Positions 1 to 9,643 of a DNA stretch of 64,000 bases are shown here, one piece after another. A program made the position numbers and the translations under genes. Below the pieces are notes generated by a model. That model had not been told where the DNA came from. It saw only the letters and a list, made by a program, of their open reading frames with translations, and ran no database searches. Every line of letters starts with the position of its first letter. Position 1 is the stretch's first letter. The stretch comes from Magnetospirillum gryphiswaldense MSR-1 v2 (lineage in GTDB: Bacteria > Pseudomonadota > Alphaproteobacteria > Rhodospirillales > Magnetospirillaceae), in assembly GCF_000513295.1 (NCBI RefSeq), contig NC_023065.1, forward strand, positions 4,279,001 through 4,343,000, in the 5' to 3' direction.

Positions 1-1
1 C

Positions 2-1198
2 TTCGGCTATCCGGAAAAGGTGGTCAACCTTTACGGCAAGAACACCGACGAACGGATTTTCCGTATCGCCAAGCTGCTGCACGAAAACGGCCTGCACAAA
101 GGGATCGGCCTGTCGCGCCAAAGCCTGGACCCCGAGGCCTTGGCCCGGACCAAGCGGGCCAATATCAGCCTTGAGGTTTATGAAAGCCTGCAACGCCAGT
201 TCGAGGCGGCGGGCATTCCGGTTTTTTCCGAACTGATCATCGCCTTGCCGGGGGAGACCTACGAATCCTTCGCCAACGGCATCGCCGTGCTGCTTGAAAA
301 GTCGGTGGTCACCCAATTGATCATCGTCTTGTGCGAACTTTATCCCAACACCGAGATGGCTGAGCCCGAATACATGGCCCGCTACGGCATGGTCGGTCGG
401 CGCAACGTCAATTACGGCGTGCACAGCCGGGTGCATGACAGCGGTTTGGTGGCGGAATACATCGACTACGTGGTCGCCACCGACACCATGCCGGTGGAGG
501 ATTGGCGCCGCACCGGCATCCTCTCATGGACGGCCATGACCATGATCGGCTTGCGGGTGGCCGCCGACCTGTTCGTCTATCTGCGCCGTGAACTGGGCGT
601 GCCGATGATCGACGTGTTGCGTTTCATGGCGGAAGGCGATTTTCCCGCCGGGCGTTTCCCGCTGTGGCGGCGCGAACTGGCTGCCTATGAGGCGTTCATG
701 GATCAGATTCTGGCTGGTCTAGGCCGGGGCGTGGTCGAGCCGGAATTCGGCGGCATCTATTGGGCGGTGGAGGAAGCCAGTTTTCTGCGTATCGCCGACC
801 AGGCCGACGATTTCTATGTGGAACTGCTGGACATGCTCGGCCTGTTCCTGGGCCGGTCCGGCATCGCCCATGATGGCGGGCAACTGGCCCAAGTGGTGCG
901 CTATCAGCGCATGCGGCTGCCGACTCCGGTCATGCCCACAACCTTGGAATACGATTTCAGCTTTTCCATTCCCGCCTATTTCGCCGCCCTGGCCCGGCAG
1001 GATCAGGCGGCTTGCCTGCATGCCTCGGCCCAACGCATGGTCGTCACCCCCGAGGATTTCGCCGGTGACAAGGCCCGTTTCGCCCAGGAAAAGCTGTTGT
1101 GGGCTCGTCGTGGCGGCAAGTTCAACGTCGAGTTTTCATGGTACGATACGGCAACGTACCCCGTCGCCGTGCTTGCGTCAGTTCAGGGGACAGCATGA
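2..1198 (+). CDS. Radical SAM protein, 5' end outside window
   Basis: The reading frame is open to the left edge, so only the last 398 residues are visible. They match the distal half of a radical SAM core of the B12-binding-domain type: GIGLSRQSL near the start, then TKRANI, then ELIIALPGET, the usual order in this family. The CxxxCxxC cluster motif and any cobalamin domain would lie upstream and cannot be seen. The product would do radical chemistry such as methylation on a glycan precursor, but the substrate is unknown. The stop overlaps the next ATG (ATGA), so it heads or belongs to the 2-7768 operon. Confidence 0.8.
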   Translation, partial: FGYPEKVVNLYGKNTDERIFRIAKLLHENGLHKGIGLSRQSLDPEALARTKRANISLEVYESLQRQFEAAGIPVFSELIIALPGETYESFANGIAVLLEKSVVTQLIIVLCELYPNTEMAEPEYMARYGMVGRRNVNYGVHSRVHDSGLVAEYIDYVVATDTMPVEDWRRTGILSWTAMTMIGLRVAADLFVYLRRELGVPMIDVLRFMAEGDFPAGRFPLWRRELAAYEAFMDQILAGLGRGVVEPEFGGIYWAVEEASFLRIADQADDFYVELLDMLGLFLGRSGIAHDGGQLAQVVRYQRMRLPTPVMPTTLEYDFSFSIPAYFAALARQDQAACLHASAQRMVVTPEDFAGDKARFAQEKLLWARRGGKFNVEFSWYDTATYPVAVLASVQGTA

Positions 1199-2157
1199 TC
1201 AGAAAGATTCTCGTCACCGGCAGTTCCGCCGTGGCCGGTACCGCGGTTCGCGCCGTCAGCGGCGAATATCCGTCGGAATTCGTCTTCGCCACCTCCAAGG
1301 ATTGCGACCTGACCGACGCCAAGGCGGCGCAGGATTACGTCGCGGCCGTCGCTCCCGACGCCATCATCCATCTGGCGGCGGTCAGCGGCGGCATTGGCCT
1401 GAGCGCCGCTCATCACGCCAGCATGCTGCGCGACAACACGCTGATGACCTTCTCGGTGCTGGAAGCGGCGCGTAAGCTGGGGGTCGGCAAGGTGGTGATG
1501 GCCCTGACCGCCGGCGCCTATCCGCCCGACGCCCCCTTGCCCTATCGCGAGGAATATCTGCATGCCGGGCCCTCGCACGGGTCCAATTACGGCTCGTCTT
1601 ACGCCAAGCGGCTGATCGAGCCGGCCATCCGCGCCTATCGTTCCGAATACGGGCTCAAGGTGGTGGGGTTGGTGCCCAACGGCATCTTCGGTCCCAACGA
1701 CAATTTCAATTACCAGGACGCGCCCATGCTGCCGGCGCTGATCCGCCGTTTCCATGAAGGCCGCGACAGCGCCGACCCCATCGAGATCTGGGGCGACGGT
1801 AGCCCGGTCAGGGAATACACCTTCTCCGAGGACGTGGCCCGCGCCTTCCTGTGGGCGGCCTATCATTATGACGACGATCAGGTTCTCAATTCGGGTACGA
1901 CCGAGGCCAGTTCCATCCGCGACATCGCCTTGATGATCGCCGAGTTCATGGGTGTCGATCCGGCGCGTATCTTCTTCAATACCGACAAGCCCAGCAGCGT
2001 CGCCCGCCGCGACACCGACAATTCCCGTTTCGTCGCCCTGTCGGGGATGGCTTACACTCCCTTCCGCGAGGGGTTGCGCCGCACCGTCGAATGGTTCGTC
2101 GATGCCTACGAAAACCGCCGCGACCACGTGCGGCTTTATAGCAAGACCAAGGGCTAG
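1195..2157 (+). CDS. NAD-dependent epimerase/dehydratase, GDP-L-fucose-synthase-like
   Basis: A 320-residue extended SDR. The Rossmann start is KILVTGSSAVAG, and the body follows GDP-L-fucose synthase order: HLAAVSGGIG, an AGAYPP segment where the family has SSCIYP, a SYAKRLIE segment, then FGPNDNF. Known fucose synthases use Ser, Cys, His and a YxxxK pair. Here the Cys position is Gly and the Tyr sits two residues, not four, before the Lys. It may be a reductase with altered epimerisation chemistry or an inactive homologue. ATG 1195 overlaps the preceding stop; longer in-frame starts would run into the upstream gene. Confidence 0.8.
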   Translation: MIRKILVTGSSAVAGTAVRAVSGEYPSEFVFATSKDCDLTDAKAAQDYVAAVAPDAIIHLAAVSGGIGLSAAHHASMLRDNTLMTFSVLEAARKLGVGKVVMALTAGAYPPDAPLPYREEYLHAGPSHGSNYGSSYAKRLIEPAIRAYRSEYGLKVVGLVPNGIFGPNDNFNYQDAPMLPALIRRFHEGRDSADPIEIWGDGSPVREYTFSEDVARAFLWAAYHYDDDQVLNSGTTEASSIRDIALMIAEFMGVDPARIFFNTDKPSSVARRDTDNSRFVALSGMAYTPFREGLRRTVEWFVDAYENRRDHVRLYSKTKG

Positions 2158-2159
2158 GC

Positions 2160-3143
2160 ATGGGCATCGCACGCAGAAAGCTGGGACGGACCGGGCTGGA
2201 GGTGTCGGCCATCGGTTTCGGCACCTGGGGTTTGGGGGGCGATTCCTATGGGCCGGTGGATGACGGCCAGTCGCGGCGGGTGCTGGAAGCGGCGGTCGAG
2301 CGCGGCGTCACCTTCTTCGACACCTCCGACCTTTATGGCGACGGCCATGCCGAGGAGGTTCTGGGCCGGTCCCTCGGCGATGCCCGCTCCCGGGTGATCA
2401 TCGCCACCAAGGGCGGCCTGCTGCCGCATACCGGCTTCACCATGCCCCAGGACTTTTCGCCGGCTTACCTGGGCGATGCCTTGCACCGCAGCTTGGAACG
2501 GCTGCGCACCGATTACGTCGATCTGTACCAGTTGCACAGTCCTGACCTTTCCGCGCTGCGCGAGAATCCCAGGATCATGGAAACCTTGCGCGGCTTCAAG
2601 GCCCAGGGATTGATCCGGCATTACGGCCTGTCGGCCCGTTCACCCGCCGACGCCGCGGCGGCCTTGGCCGAGTTCGACTTCGAATGCACCCAGGTCAATT
2701 ACAACCTGATCGACCATCGCGCCGCCGAGGCCGGTACCTTCGCCGCCGTCGCTGCGACCGGGGCCGGCCTGATCGCCCGCACGCCGCTGTGCTTCGGCTA
2801 TCTGACCGGGCGGCTGACCGGGGGCGAAAATTTCGCCGGGCGCGACCATCGCGCCAATTGGCCCGAGGACCAGTTGCGCCGCTGGGCCGCCGCTCCCGGC
2901 CTGTTCGATTCCTTGATCCGGCGGCGCGGCTGTACGCCCGCCCAGTTCGCCCTGCTGTTCTGCCTGGCCGCGCCCGAGGTCTCGACGGTCATTCCGGGGA
3001 TGATGAGTCTGGCCGAACTGGACGAGAATTGCGCCGCCGCCAGTCAGGAACCACTGAGCGCCGAGGAAATGGCCGAGATCATCGACATCTATCGCAGCCG
3101 CACGTTCTATGAACCGTCGGCGAAAGCGCGGGGGAAAGCATGA
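2160..3143 (+). CDS. Aldo/keto reductase
   Basis: 327 residues with the complete aldo/keto reductase tetrad in order: Asp and Tyr in FFDTSDLYG (about 52-60), Lys in IIATKGG (about 84) and His in YQLHSPD (about 125). The TIM-barrel hallmarks FGTWGLGG and STVIPGM are present. It should reduce a carbonyl with NADPH in the cytoplasm. Placed two bases after a fucose-synthase-like gene and overlapping a methyltransferase, it probably reduces a keto-sugar intermediate, though the substrate cannot be read from sequence. Confidence 0.88.
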   Translation: MGIARRKLGRTGLEVSAIGFGTWGLGGDSYGPVDDGQSRRVLEAAVERGVTFFDTSDLYGDGHAEEVLGRSLGDARSRVIIATKGGLLPHTGFTMPQDFSPAYLGDALHRSLERLRTDYVDLYQLHSPDLSALRENPRIMETLRGFKAQGLIRHYGLSARSPADAAAALAEFDFECTQVNYNLIDHRAAEAGTFAAVAATGAGLIARTPLCFGYLTGRLTGGENFAGRDHRANWPEDQLRRWAAAPGLFDSLIRRRGCTPAQFALLFCLAAPEVSTVIPGMMSLAELDENCAAASQEPLSAEEMAEIIDIYRSRTFYEPSAKARGKA

Positions 3144-3919
3144 AGCAAGACAAGGGTGCGACCGATCCGGCGCGGTTCCTGGAACCGTCGCGGACCACCG
3201 GGGCCGAGATCGATTTCCGCGCCGGATTGGAGCAATATTTCGCCGATAGCATGGGCTCTAACGTCGAGAAGTTGCAGAACTTCCCGAAATACGTTCCGAC
3301 CCAGGATATCCGGCGCTTCGTCGGCCGGTACGAATTGTTCAAGCAGGTGCTCGACGTGCACGGCTCCATCGTCGAATGCGGGGTGCTGTTCGGCGGCGGG
3401 CTGATGTCGTGGGTGCACCTGAGCGAGGTATTCGAGCCGTTCAACCATTTGCGCACGGTGATCGGCTTCGACACCTTCCAGGGCTTCAGCGAACTGGCCG
3501 AACAGGACCGCACCGGTTCGGCCGCCCAGTTGAAGCAAGGCGGGTTGGCCATCGACACCCAGGACGACCTGGAACAGGCCATTGCCCTGATGGACCGCAA
3601 CCGGGTACTCAAGCATATCCCCAAGGTCAAGCTGGTTCGCGGCGACGCCTGCCAGACCATTCCGCAATACGTGGCCGCCAACCCGCATCTGGTGGTCAGC
3701 CTGCTGTGGCTGGATTTCGACGTCTACCTGCCGACGCTGGCCGCCCTGCGCCATCTGGTGCCGCGCATGCCCAAGGGGGCGATCATCGCCTTCGACGAGC
3801 TCAATCACGAGGTGTGGCCGGGCGAGACGGTGGCGGTGTTCGAGGAATTGGGGTTGAACAAATTGCGCATCCAGCGCTTTCCCTTCGGTTCGACCTTGTC
3901 TTACGCCCGACTGGAGTAG
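3140..3919 (+). CDS. TylF/MycF-like O-methyltransferase
   Basis: A 259-residue SAM-dependent methyltransferase. The SAM loop is VECGVLFGGG (about 74-83), followed by GFDTFQGF, which corresponds to the DSFxG segment of macrocin O-methyltransferases. LWLDFDVY and IIAFDELN supply the acidic residues that bind metal in TylF/MycF. Those enzymes methylate sugar hydroxyls, so a role in O-methylating a glycan residue fits this operon. The start overlaps the aldo/keto reductase stop by four bases. Confidence 0.78.
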   Translation: MKQDKGATDPARFLEPSRTTGAEIDFRAGLEQYFADSMGSNVEKLQNFPKYVPTQDIRRFVGRYELFKQVLDVHGSIVECGVLFGGGLMSWVHLSEVFEPFNHLRTVIGFDTFQGFSELAEQDRTGSAAQLKQGGLAIDTQDDLEQAIALMDRNRVLKHIPKVKLVRGDACQTIPQYVAANPHLVVSLLWLDFDVYLPTLAALRHLVPRMPKGAIIAFDELNHEVWPGETVAVFEELGLNKLRIQRFPFGSTLSYARLE

Positions 3920-3927
3920 CCCGTGCG

Positions 3928-4884
3928 ATGAGCGACCTGCGCCGTCTGGATGCCGCCGCGTTGGCCACTTTGTTCGGGGGGAGCGAAAGCGAGGTCCGGC
4001 GCTGGTGCGCGCTGCAACTGGCCGCTTTCGACTTCGGTTACCGTGTTGTGGATGGGGCCGCGCGCGATGCCTGCCTGCTGGAGGCGATCCGCCGTCTCGA
4101 CCCGTACAAGGTCAGTGTGGCCGGTTGCGGGCGCAAGCCGGAATGGGAAGCGGGCTGGAGCGAGAACCTCGCCGACTTTCTGGCTTCGGATGGTGATCTG
4201 GATACGCTGGTGCCCAAATACATCCGTCCGGGTGAGTGGATACGGTTGAATGGCGCCTATGTCCAACCGGTTGATCCGCATTTCGTCAAGAACTACACCA
4301 AGACCTTCCGGGCCTGGCTGATGGGGCGTTTTCTCGGCGGCTTTCCCGCCCTTTACGAATTCGGCTGCGGCTCGTGCTCGCACGTCGCCGCCTTTGCCGC
4401 CGGACTGCCGGGCTGTCGGGTCCATGGGCTGGACTGGGCTGCGGCCTCGGCCCGCATCATCGACGCCCTGGCCCACCGCTTCGGCTGGCCGGTCAGTGGC
4501 GGGCAGTTCGATTTCTTCAACCCCGATCAGGCGCTGCGGCTGGACGCGGGGGCGGTGGTGCTAACCTTCGGCGCGTTGGAACAGGTGGGCGAGCGCATCG
4601 CGCCGTTCATGGATTACCTGCTGGCCAACGCCCCCGCCCGCTGTGTCCATGTGGAGGGGCTGGAGGAACTGTACGACGAGGACGACCTGCTTGATGCGGT
4701 GGCCGCGCGCTATCATCGCAAGCGCAATTACCTGTCCGGGCTGGTGACCCATTTGCGCCGACTGGAAGGCCAGGGGCTGGTCGAGATCGAGGCTTTGCAT
4801 CGTCACCGTTTCGGCACCCGTTTCGACGACACCTTCTCGTACGTGGTCTGGCGCCCCATTGTCCCGTCGGGCCAACGGCCATGA
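3928..4884 (+). CDS. Class I SAM-dependent methyltransferase-like protein
   Basis: 318 residues. The N-terminal 100 residues are not recognisable. A class I methyltransferase fold follows, with motif I as YEFGCGSCSHVAAFA (about 145-159) and a motif II acidic stretch at VHGLDWA. ATG 3928 is chosen because it lies just after the preceding stop; the open frame further upstream overlaps the TylF-like gene. It is probably the second methyltransferase of this glycan operon. The acceptor is unknown, and a purely structural role is possible. Confidence 0.68.
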   Translation: MSDLRRLDAAALATLFGGSESEVRRWCALQLAAFDFGYRVVDGAARDACLLEAIRRLDPYKVSVAGCGRKPEWEAGWSENLADFLASDGDLDTLVPKYIRPGEWIRLNGAYVQPVDPHFVKNYTKTFRAWLMGRFLGGFPALYEFGCGSCSHVAAFAAGLPGCRVHGLDWAAASARIIDALAHRFGWPVSGGQFDFFNPDQALRLDAGAVVLTFGALEQVGERIAPFMDYLLANAPARCVHVEGLEELYDEDDLLDAVAARYHRKRNYLSGLVTHLRRLEGQGLVEIEALHRHRFGTRFDDTFSYVVWRPIVPSGQRP

Positions 4885-6113
4885 GTTGGGCGCCATGGCT
4901 GGCGGCATTGTTTGCCGGCGGCGGCGTGGCGGCTGAACTGGCCCTGCGCCGTGCCAATCCGTGGCGGTTGTGGTGCCATGCCTTCGACGAAGCCTCGGCC
5001 ATGGAACCGCATCCGACCCGCGGCTGGATGCAGCGGCCCGGTCACCGCTTCCGCTTTCATCACCGCTATCTGCGCCGACCGGTGGACATCCGCTTCAACC
5101 GGCTGGGTCTGCACGACGCGACCGAATACACCACCGACAAGGGGGCCGACGTCTACCGGGTCGCCTTGATGGGGTGCACCACGGCGGTGGGCTGGGAAGT
5201 GCCGGTCGACCAGACCTTGGCGGCCCGGTTGCGTGACACCTTGCAAGGCCGCCTGCCCGGTCGCCGGGTCGAGGTGATGAACGCCGCCGTGCGGCTGTAC
5301 GGTACCGGCCAGCTTTTCGATTTCTACGACCAGGAGATTGCCGCCTACCGGCCTGATCTGGTGCTTTATTACCTGAACCTCAATCACCCGCGCCGCACCA
5401 TCACCGCCCATGAAAGCGGCAAGTCGCCCGTGTTGTCGCAGCCGGTCTGGGGTTTGGACGGCAACGGCGCGTTGACCCGGCTGGCGGTCGAGCCGGCGAC
5501 GCATACCAACGACATGGTCTTTCTCGACGAGGACGGAACCATCCGGCGGAAGCCCGGACGAACCGAACGGTCGGTGCACCGCTGGCTGCTGGACCGTTCC
5601 CATCTGTACACCTGCCTGGATGATTTTCGGCAGGGACCGGTGCGGTTGCGCCACTGGCGTGACCGCGTCGAGATCAAGGACCTGGAGGTGCGGTCGCTGC
5701 GCGACGGCGTTCTCGGCCATATGGCCGACTTGCCCTATCAGTGGCGCATCGTCGCCCGGCTGCTTGATCGTTGGAACGCGGCGGTGCAGGCCGGCGGCGG
5801 GCGTTTGGTGGTGGCGCCGCACCTGACCTATTACAACGTCCGCGGCGGCGCCCTGTTCAAGCCGGTTCCCCAGCATCCCTGGGGGTTCACCTTCGACACC
5901 ATCCCGGAACGGCGCTACGCCGGCTTTCTCGCCCGGCATCTGGGGTTCGCTTTCCTCGACACCTATGCCCATGCCCGCGAAAGCCTGCGCGACGATGTCG
6001 AACACTATTACGTCCATCCCCGCTATACCTATATGACGGCGGCGGGGGCCGATTTCATCGCCGGCGTTCTGGGCGACCAACTGGCGGCGGCGGGAATTCT
6101 GCCGACGGATTGA
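4881..6113 (+). CDS. SGNH-hydrolase-like protein with altered nucleophile motif
   Basis: 410 residues. A hydrophobic N-terminus (residues 1-20) may anchor it in the membrane. The block VALMGCTTAVGWEVPVDQT aligns with the first SGNH block, usually GDSFTxGxGV, but the GDS triplet is G98-C99-T100 here. A late HPRYTYMTAAGADFIA segment resembles the DxxHP block. SGNH proteins in glycan operons are O-acetyl esterases or transferases. Thr in place of Ser makes normal catalysis uncertain. The ATG overlaps the upstream stop, and the stop overlaps the following ATG. Confidence 0.6.
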   Translation: MSWAPWLAALFAGGGVAAELALRRANPWRLWCHAFDEASAMEPHPTRGWMQRPGHRFRFHHRYLRRPVDIRFNRLGLHDATEYTTDKGADVYRVALMGCTTAVGWEVPVDQTLAARLRDTLQGRLPGRRVEVMNAAVRLYGTGQLFDFYDQEIAAYRPDLVLYYLNLNHPRRTITAHESGKSPVLSQPVWGLDGNGALTRLAVEPATHTNDMVFLDEDGTIRRKPGRTERSVHRWLLDRSHLYTCLDDFRQGPVRLRHWRDRVEIKDLEVRSLRDGVLGHMADLPYQWRIVARLLDRWNAAVQAGGGRLVVAPHLTYYNVRGGALFKPVPQHPWGFTFDTIPERRYAGFLARHLGFAFLDTYAHARESLRDDVEHYYVHPRYTYMTAAGADFIAGVLGDQLAAAGILPTD

Positions 6114-7768
6114 TGGAAGGCAAGGGTGAGCACATGCGGGTCGACGGCGATATCGGGGTGTTCCGGGAATACTGCGCGGCCAATCACAAGACCTTGGGAT
6201 GTCACGGGGGGGCGGGTGACGGGGTGATCCTGGTCGATCTGATGCACAGCGATTATCATTATCTGCTGCGTTCGCTGCTGCTGGCCAAGTATCGCCAGCT
6301 CGTGACCGGCGGCAAGTTGGTCGGATTGTTGGCCCACGGCCTGTGGATGTCGGGCGAGCATCACGATCTGGACAACACCCGCCTGCTGGCCCGGTCGTTC
6401 GGTGTCGAGGATTTCGTCGAGCTGGATCTGGCCGCCCAGGTCGCCGCGGCGACCGCCGAGGATCACGCCTTGGCCGCCTCCCTGGCCGGCATGGCCAGCG
6501 TCGAGGCCGCGTGCGAGGCCCTGGTCGAATTGCGCTCGGTCGATGGCAGCCCGGTGGGGTTGCAATGCCTGACCCATTTCGTCCGCTTCAGCCAAGGGCT
6601 GATCCCGTCGGATCAGGGTAAGCGTCTGCGGGCCTTGGGCCAGGATCTGGTGCTGGCCTTGTCGGTGGCGCGCTGGGCCGCCGCTTTGTTCGCCCGTCTG
6701 GACGTGGCCGCCCTGGTCATCGGCCACTCTTATTACGTTCCGTTCGGCCCGGTGCTGGAAAGTGCGATCCGGCGGGATGTGGAATGTCTGGTGTTCTTTT
6801 TCGAGTACCAGGATTTTTCCTTTTTCCGTTTCACCGCCGAGCATCGCCGCGCGGTGTGTGACATGGCGGGGGCCGAGTTGGCGTGGTCGCGTTTCATTCC
6901 CATGGACGAGGCGGCATTCCGCGCGGTCTTCGCCACTCCGTCGGACCGGCTTGACCGGGAGACCGCACACAAGCAGGCGATCCGCCATTCGTGGTGGTAC
7001 GGGTCGGTGTCATCGTCGTTCCTGGCCGAGGCGGAAACTTGGGTCGACGACATTCGCCGCCGGGCGATGGGCCGGCAGGTGGTGGGAATCTTCCCGCATC
7101 TGGTGTCCGAGCCCTTGAGCAACGGCCGTTTCTGTTATCCCACCATCACCCGATGGATCGAGGACACCTTGCGGGTCGCGGTCGCCGATTCGTCCCTGTT
7201 CTGGGTGTTCAAGCCCCATCCCGGCACCGCCGCCTATGGTGAGGACGCCCTGGTCGCCGAGTGGAAATGCCGCTTTGACGCACCGCATGTCCTGTTTCTG
7301 CCGCACGACGTCATGGGCATCGACATGGCCCGGGCCTTCGACAAGGCGGTCACCGGCTTCGGTACCATCGGCTACCTTTTGCCCATGGACGGCATTCCGG
7401 TCGTCCATTCCGGCGGCGGCGCCTATACCGACCTGGGCTTTTCGTGGGTCGGGGGGGATCGGCGCTCCTATCTGGATCTGTTGGCGCGGATCGGCACCTT
7501 GACCTTGACGCCGGAACAGATGCGGACCGCCCGTCGCTACGACTTTTTCCGCAAGAACATCCTGGGATCGCCCAGCGTCTACCTGGGGCCGTACCAGCAA
7601 TTTTACGGTCTTGAGGCGGGCGAGCACACGGCGTTCTGGCGTCGCATGCTGATCGCCGCCCGCACCTATCATTATCTTGGCGATCCGGCCTTTCACGCCA
7701 CCGAACGGTGCCTGCGCGAAGACGGCGGGCGATCGCTCAACGTGTGCCTGCTCGACGCCCTGTGCTGA
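6113..7768 (+). CDS. GT-B-like glycosyltransferase (capsule/CDP-glycerol transferase type)
   Basis: 551 residues. The C-terminal half holds VFKPHPGTAAYGED and then KAVTGFGTIGYLLPMDGIPVVH. This KPHP plus T-x-G-Y-E/L pattern is seen in KpsC/KpsS-type and CDP-glycerol-type polymer transferases. The N-terminal half is diverged, with no signal peptide or membrane span. TGATG couples it to the upstream gene; a second ATG at 6134 sits behind a better Shine-Dalgarno (AAGGGTGAG), so the true start may be seven codons in. It is the last gene of this operon and faces the carbamoyltransferase gene. Confidence 0.6.
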   Translation: MEGKGEHMRVDGDIGVFREYCAANHKTLGCHGGAGDGVILVDLMHSDYHYLLRSLLLAKYRQLVTGGKLVGLLAHGLWMSGEHHDLDNTRLLARSFGVEDFVELDLAAQVAAATAEDHALAASLAGMASVEAACEALVELRSVDGSPVGLQCLTHFVRFSQGLIPSDQGKRLRALGQDLVLALSVARWAAALFARLDVAALVIGHSYYVPFGPVLESAIRRDVECLVFFFEYQDFSFFRFTAEHRRAVCDMAGAELAWSRFIPMDEAAFRAVFATPSDRLDRETAHKQAIRHSWWYGSVSSSFLAEAETWVDDIRRRAMGRQVVGIFPHLVSEPLSNGRFCYPTITRWIEDTLRVAVADSSLFWVFKPHPGTAAYGEDALVAEWKCRFDAPHVLFLPHDVMGIDMARAFDKAVTGFGTIGYLLPMDGIPVVHSGGGAYTDLGFSWVGGDRRSYLDLLARIGTLTLTPEQMRTARRYDFFRKNILGSPSVYLGPYQQFYGLEAGEHTAFWRRMLIAARTYHYLGDPAFHATERCLREDGGRSLNVCLLDALC

Positions 7769-7804
7769 TTTCAGACCGCTCGACCTTTCATTGGCCGGGC
7801 GGTA

Positions 7805-9643
7805 TCAGGCGCCGCGTTTCCGGCGGACCAGATGACCTTCGATCCACACGGCGTCAAGTTCGGTCAGCCGGAACACCCGCAAGGCGTCTGCCGGTGAACT
7901 GACGATCGGCTCGCCGTGCAGGTTGAACGAGGTGTTGAGCAGCGCCCCGATACCGGTACGGGCGCGGAATGCCGTTAGCAGCGCATGGTAGGCGGGATTG
8001 GCCTGCTGCTCCAGGATCTGCGGGCGGGCGCTGCGATCGGCGGGATGTAGCGCCTGGGAAAGGGCTTGGGCACCGCTGGCGGTGGTGGCGAAGCCGATGG
8101 TCATGAAGGGCGCATCCAGACCGTTGGGATTGTCCAGGTAGTCGCCAGCGCATTCGGCCAGGATGGTGGGGGCGAACGGCATCCAGAAATCGCGGTGCTT
8201 GATCTGGTGGTTGATCTTGTCCACCGTGCCGGGCAGGCCGGGATGGGCCAGGATGGAGCGGTTGCCCAGGGCGCGCTGGCCGAATTCCTCGCGCCCAAGA
8301 CAGCGGCCGACGACGCAGCCTTCGGCCAACAGGGCGGCGATGTGGTCGATTTCGGGGTTTTCGCTCACCTCGAAGCCGGAAAGGTCCATGGCGGCCAAGG
8401 CGGCGCGGGCTTCGGCGATGGTGTAATCCGGCCCCCAATAGGCGTGCGGCAGGGCCGGGATGGTGTCGGGGGCGCGTCCGGTCGCCAGGAAGTGCTCTTC
8501 CGTCAGCCAATAGGCGGCGCCGAAGACGTTGCTTTCGTCCGCCGGCGACAGCGGCACGAACAGGCGTTCGACCTCGGGCAGGGCGGCCAGACGCAGATTG
8601 GCCTTGACGTTCATGGCCACGCCGCCGCCATAGGCCAGTTTCCGGCAGCCGGTCTGGGCGACCACGGCGGCCAGCCATTCCACCAGCCGGTCCTCGGTCA
8701 CCTGTTGCAGCGCCCCGGCGATGCCGTCGAACCGATGGGTCTGCAACTGATCGCGGAAGGTATAGAACATGTCGGCCGGGCGTTGGTCGAACTCGATCAC
8801 CATCCTGGCGGTATCGGTCTTGAAATAGCGCTCGAACACCTTGAGCGACCGGGCCTGTTCCTTGTCGTTGGCATAGGGGGCCAGCCCCATGACCTTGTAT
8901 TCGTGGCCATAGGGGCTCATGCCCAGCATCAGCGTCATCCACTGGTACAGACGGCCCAGGTTGAACAGCCGGGTGCCGGCGACGATCCGCAGTCCCTGGG
9001 GGGTGGGGAGGGAAACCGCCTGGTTGTATTCTCCGCCGTCACCCTCGGCATGGATGACCGCCACGCCGGAACCGCGCAACGGCCCGGAATAGTAGGCATG
9101 GTGATGGTGGCACATGTAATGGGGCAGGAAGCGGACGCGCTCGGGCGGAATGTCCAGCAGGCGGCGCACCGCGTCGCGGCGCATGGCGTTGAAGACGGCG
9201 GCCAGGGCGTCGGGGGCGGCATCGACGTTCAGGGCTGACAGATCATAATGGTGGTCGGAGGCGACGCGCGACCATCCGCCCATCAGATGGAAATAGCTGC
9301 GCCCGACATTCCGGCCCTCCATCAGGGTCGGCTTCCAGAATTTCTCGTTTTCCTCCAGCCAGTCCTCGCGGCTGTAGCGGCTCATGCGCTTGAACAGCAG
9401 GTTGGCGACGCCGTTTTGGTCGAAATGGTGGTTGAGGATGGCGACCACGTCCACCTCGGACGGCGAGACGCCGGCGGCTTGCAGGCAATAGCGGGCGGCA
9501 TGGACGGGAAATCCCATCTCGTTCTTGTGCCGGGTGAAGCGTTCCTCGTGGGTGGCAGCGACGACGATGCCGTCGATCATCAGCGCAGCCGAGGCCATGT
9601 GAACTTCGTACAGGGCGAGGACGACGAAGGAGCCTTGTTTCAT
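7805..9643 (-). CDS. Carbamoyltransferase, NodU/CmcH family
   Basis: 612 residues. The N-terminal Kae1-like half has ATHEERFTRHKN (about 28-39) and the metal-binding cluster CHHHHAYYSG. The C-terminal YrdC-like half has CLGREEFGQRALGNRSIL, the family signature. These enzymes transfer a carbamoyl group from carbamoyl phosphate to a sugar hydroxyl through carbamoyl-adenylate. As the last gene of the nonulosonic-acid operon it probably O-carbamoylates that sugar or its glycan. The ATG overlaps the upstream stop (ATGA), which rules out the longer open frame. Confidence 0.92.
   Translation of the reverse strand: MKQGSFVVLALYEVHMASAALMIDGIVVAATHEERFTRHKNEMGFPVHAARYCLQAAGVSPSEVDVVAILNHHFDQNGVANLLFKRMSRYSREDWLEENEKFWKPTLMEGRNVGRSYFHLMGGWSRVASDHHYDLSALNVDAAPDALAAVFNAMRRDAVRRLLDIPPERVRFLPHYMCHHHHAYYSGPLRGSGVAVIHAEGDGGEYNQAVSLPTPQGLRIVAGTRLFNLGRLYQWMTLMLGMSPYGHEYKVMGLAPYANDKEQARSLKVFERYFKTDTARMVIEFDQRPADMFYTFRDQLQTHRFDGIAGALQQVTEDRLVEWLAAVVAQTGCRKLAYGGGVAMNVKANLRLAALPEVERLFVPLSPADESNVFGAAYWLTEEHFLATGRAPDTIPALPHAYWGPDYTIAEARAALAAMDLSGFEVSENPEIDHIAALLAEGCVVGRCLGREEFGQRALGNRSILAHPGLPGTVDKINHQIKHRDFWMPFAPTILAECAGDYLDNPNGLDAPFMTIGFATTASGAQALSQALHPADRSARPQILEQQANPAYHALLTAFRARTGIGALLNTSFNLHGEPIVSSPADALRVFRLTELDAVWIEGHLVRRKRGA

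Noticed and set aside
7766-7807. Possible bidirectional terminator between the convergent glycosyltransferase and carbamoyltransferase genes
   Set aside because: ACCGC (7775-7779) can pair with GCGGT (7799-7803), but the loop is long and there is no T run on either strand.
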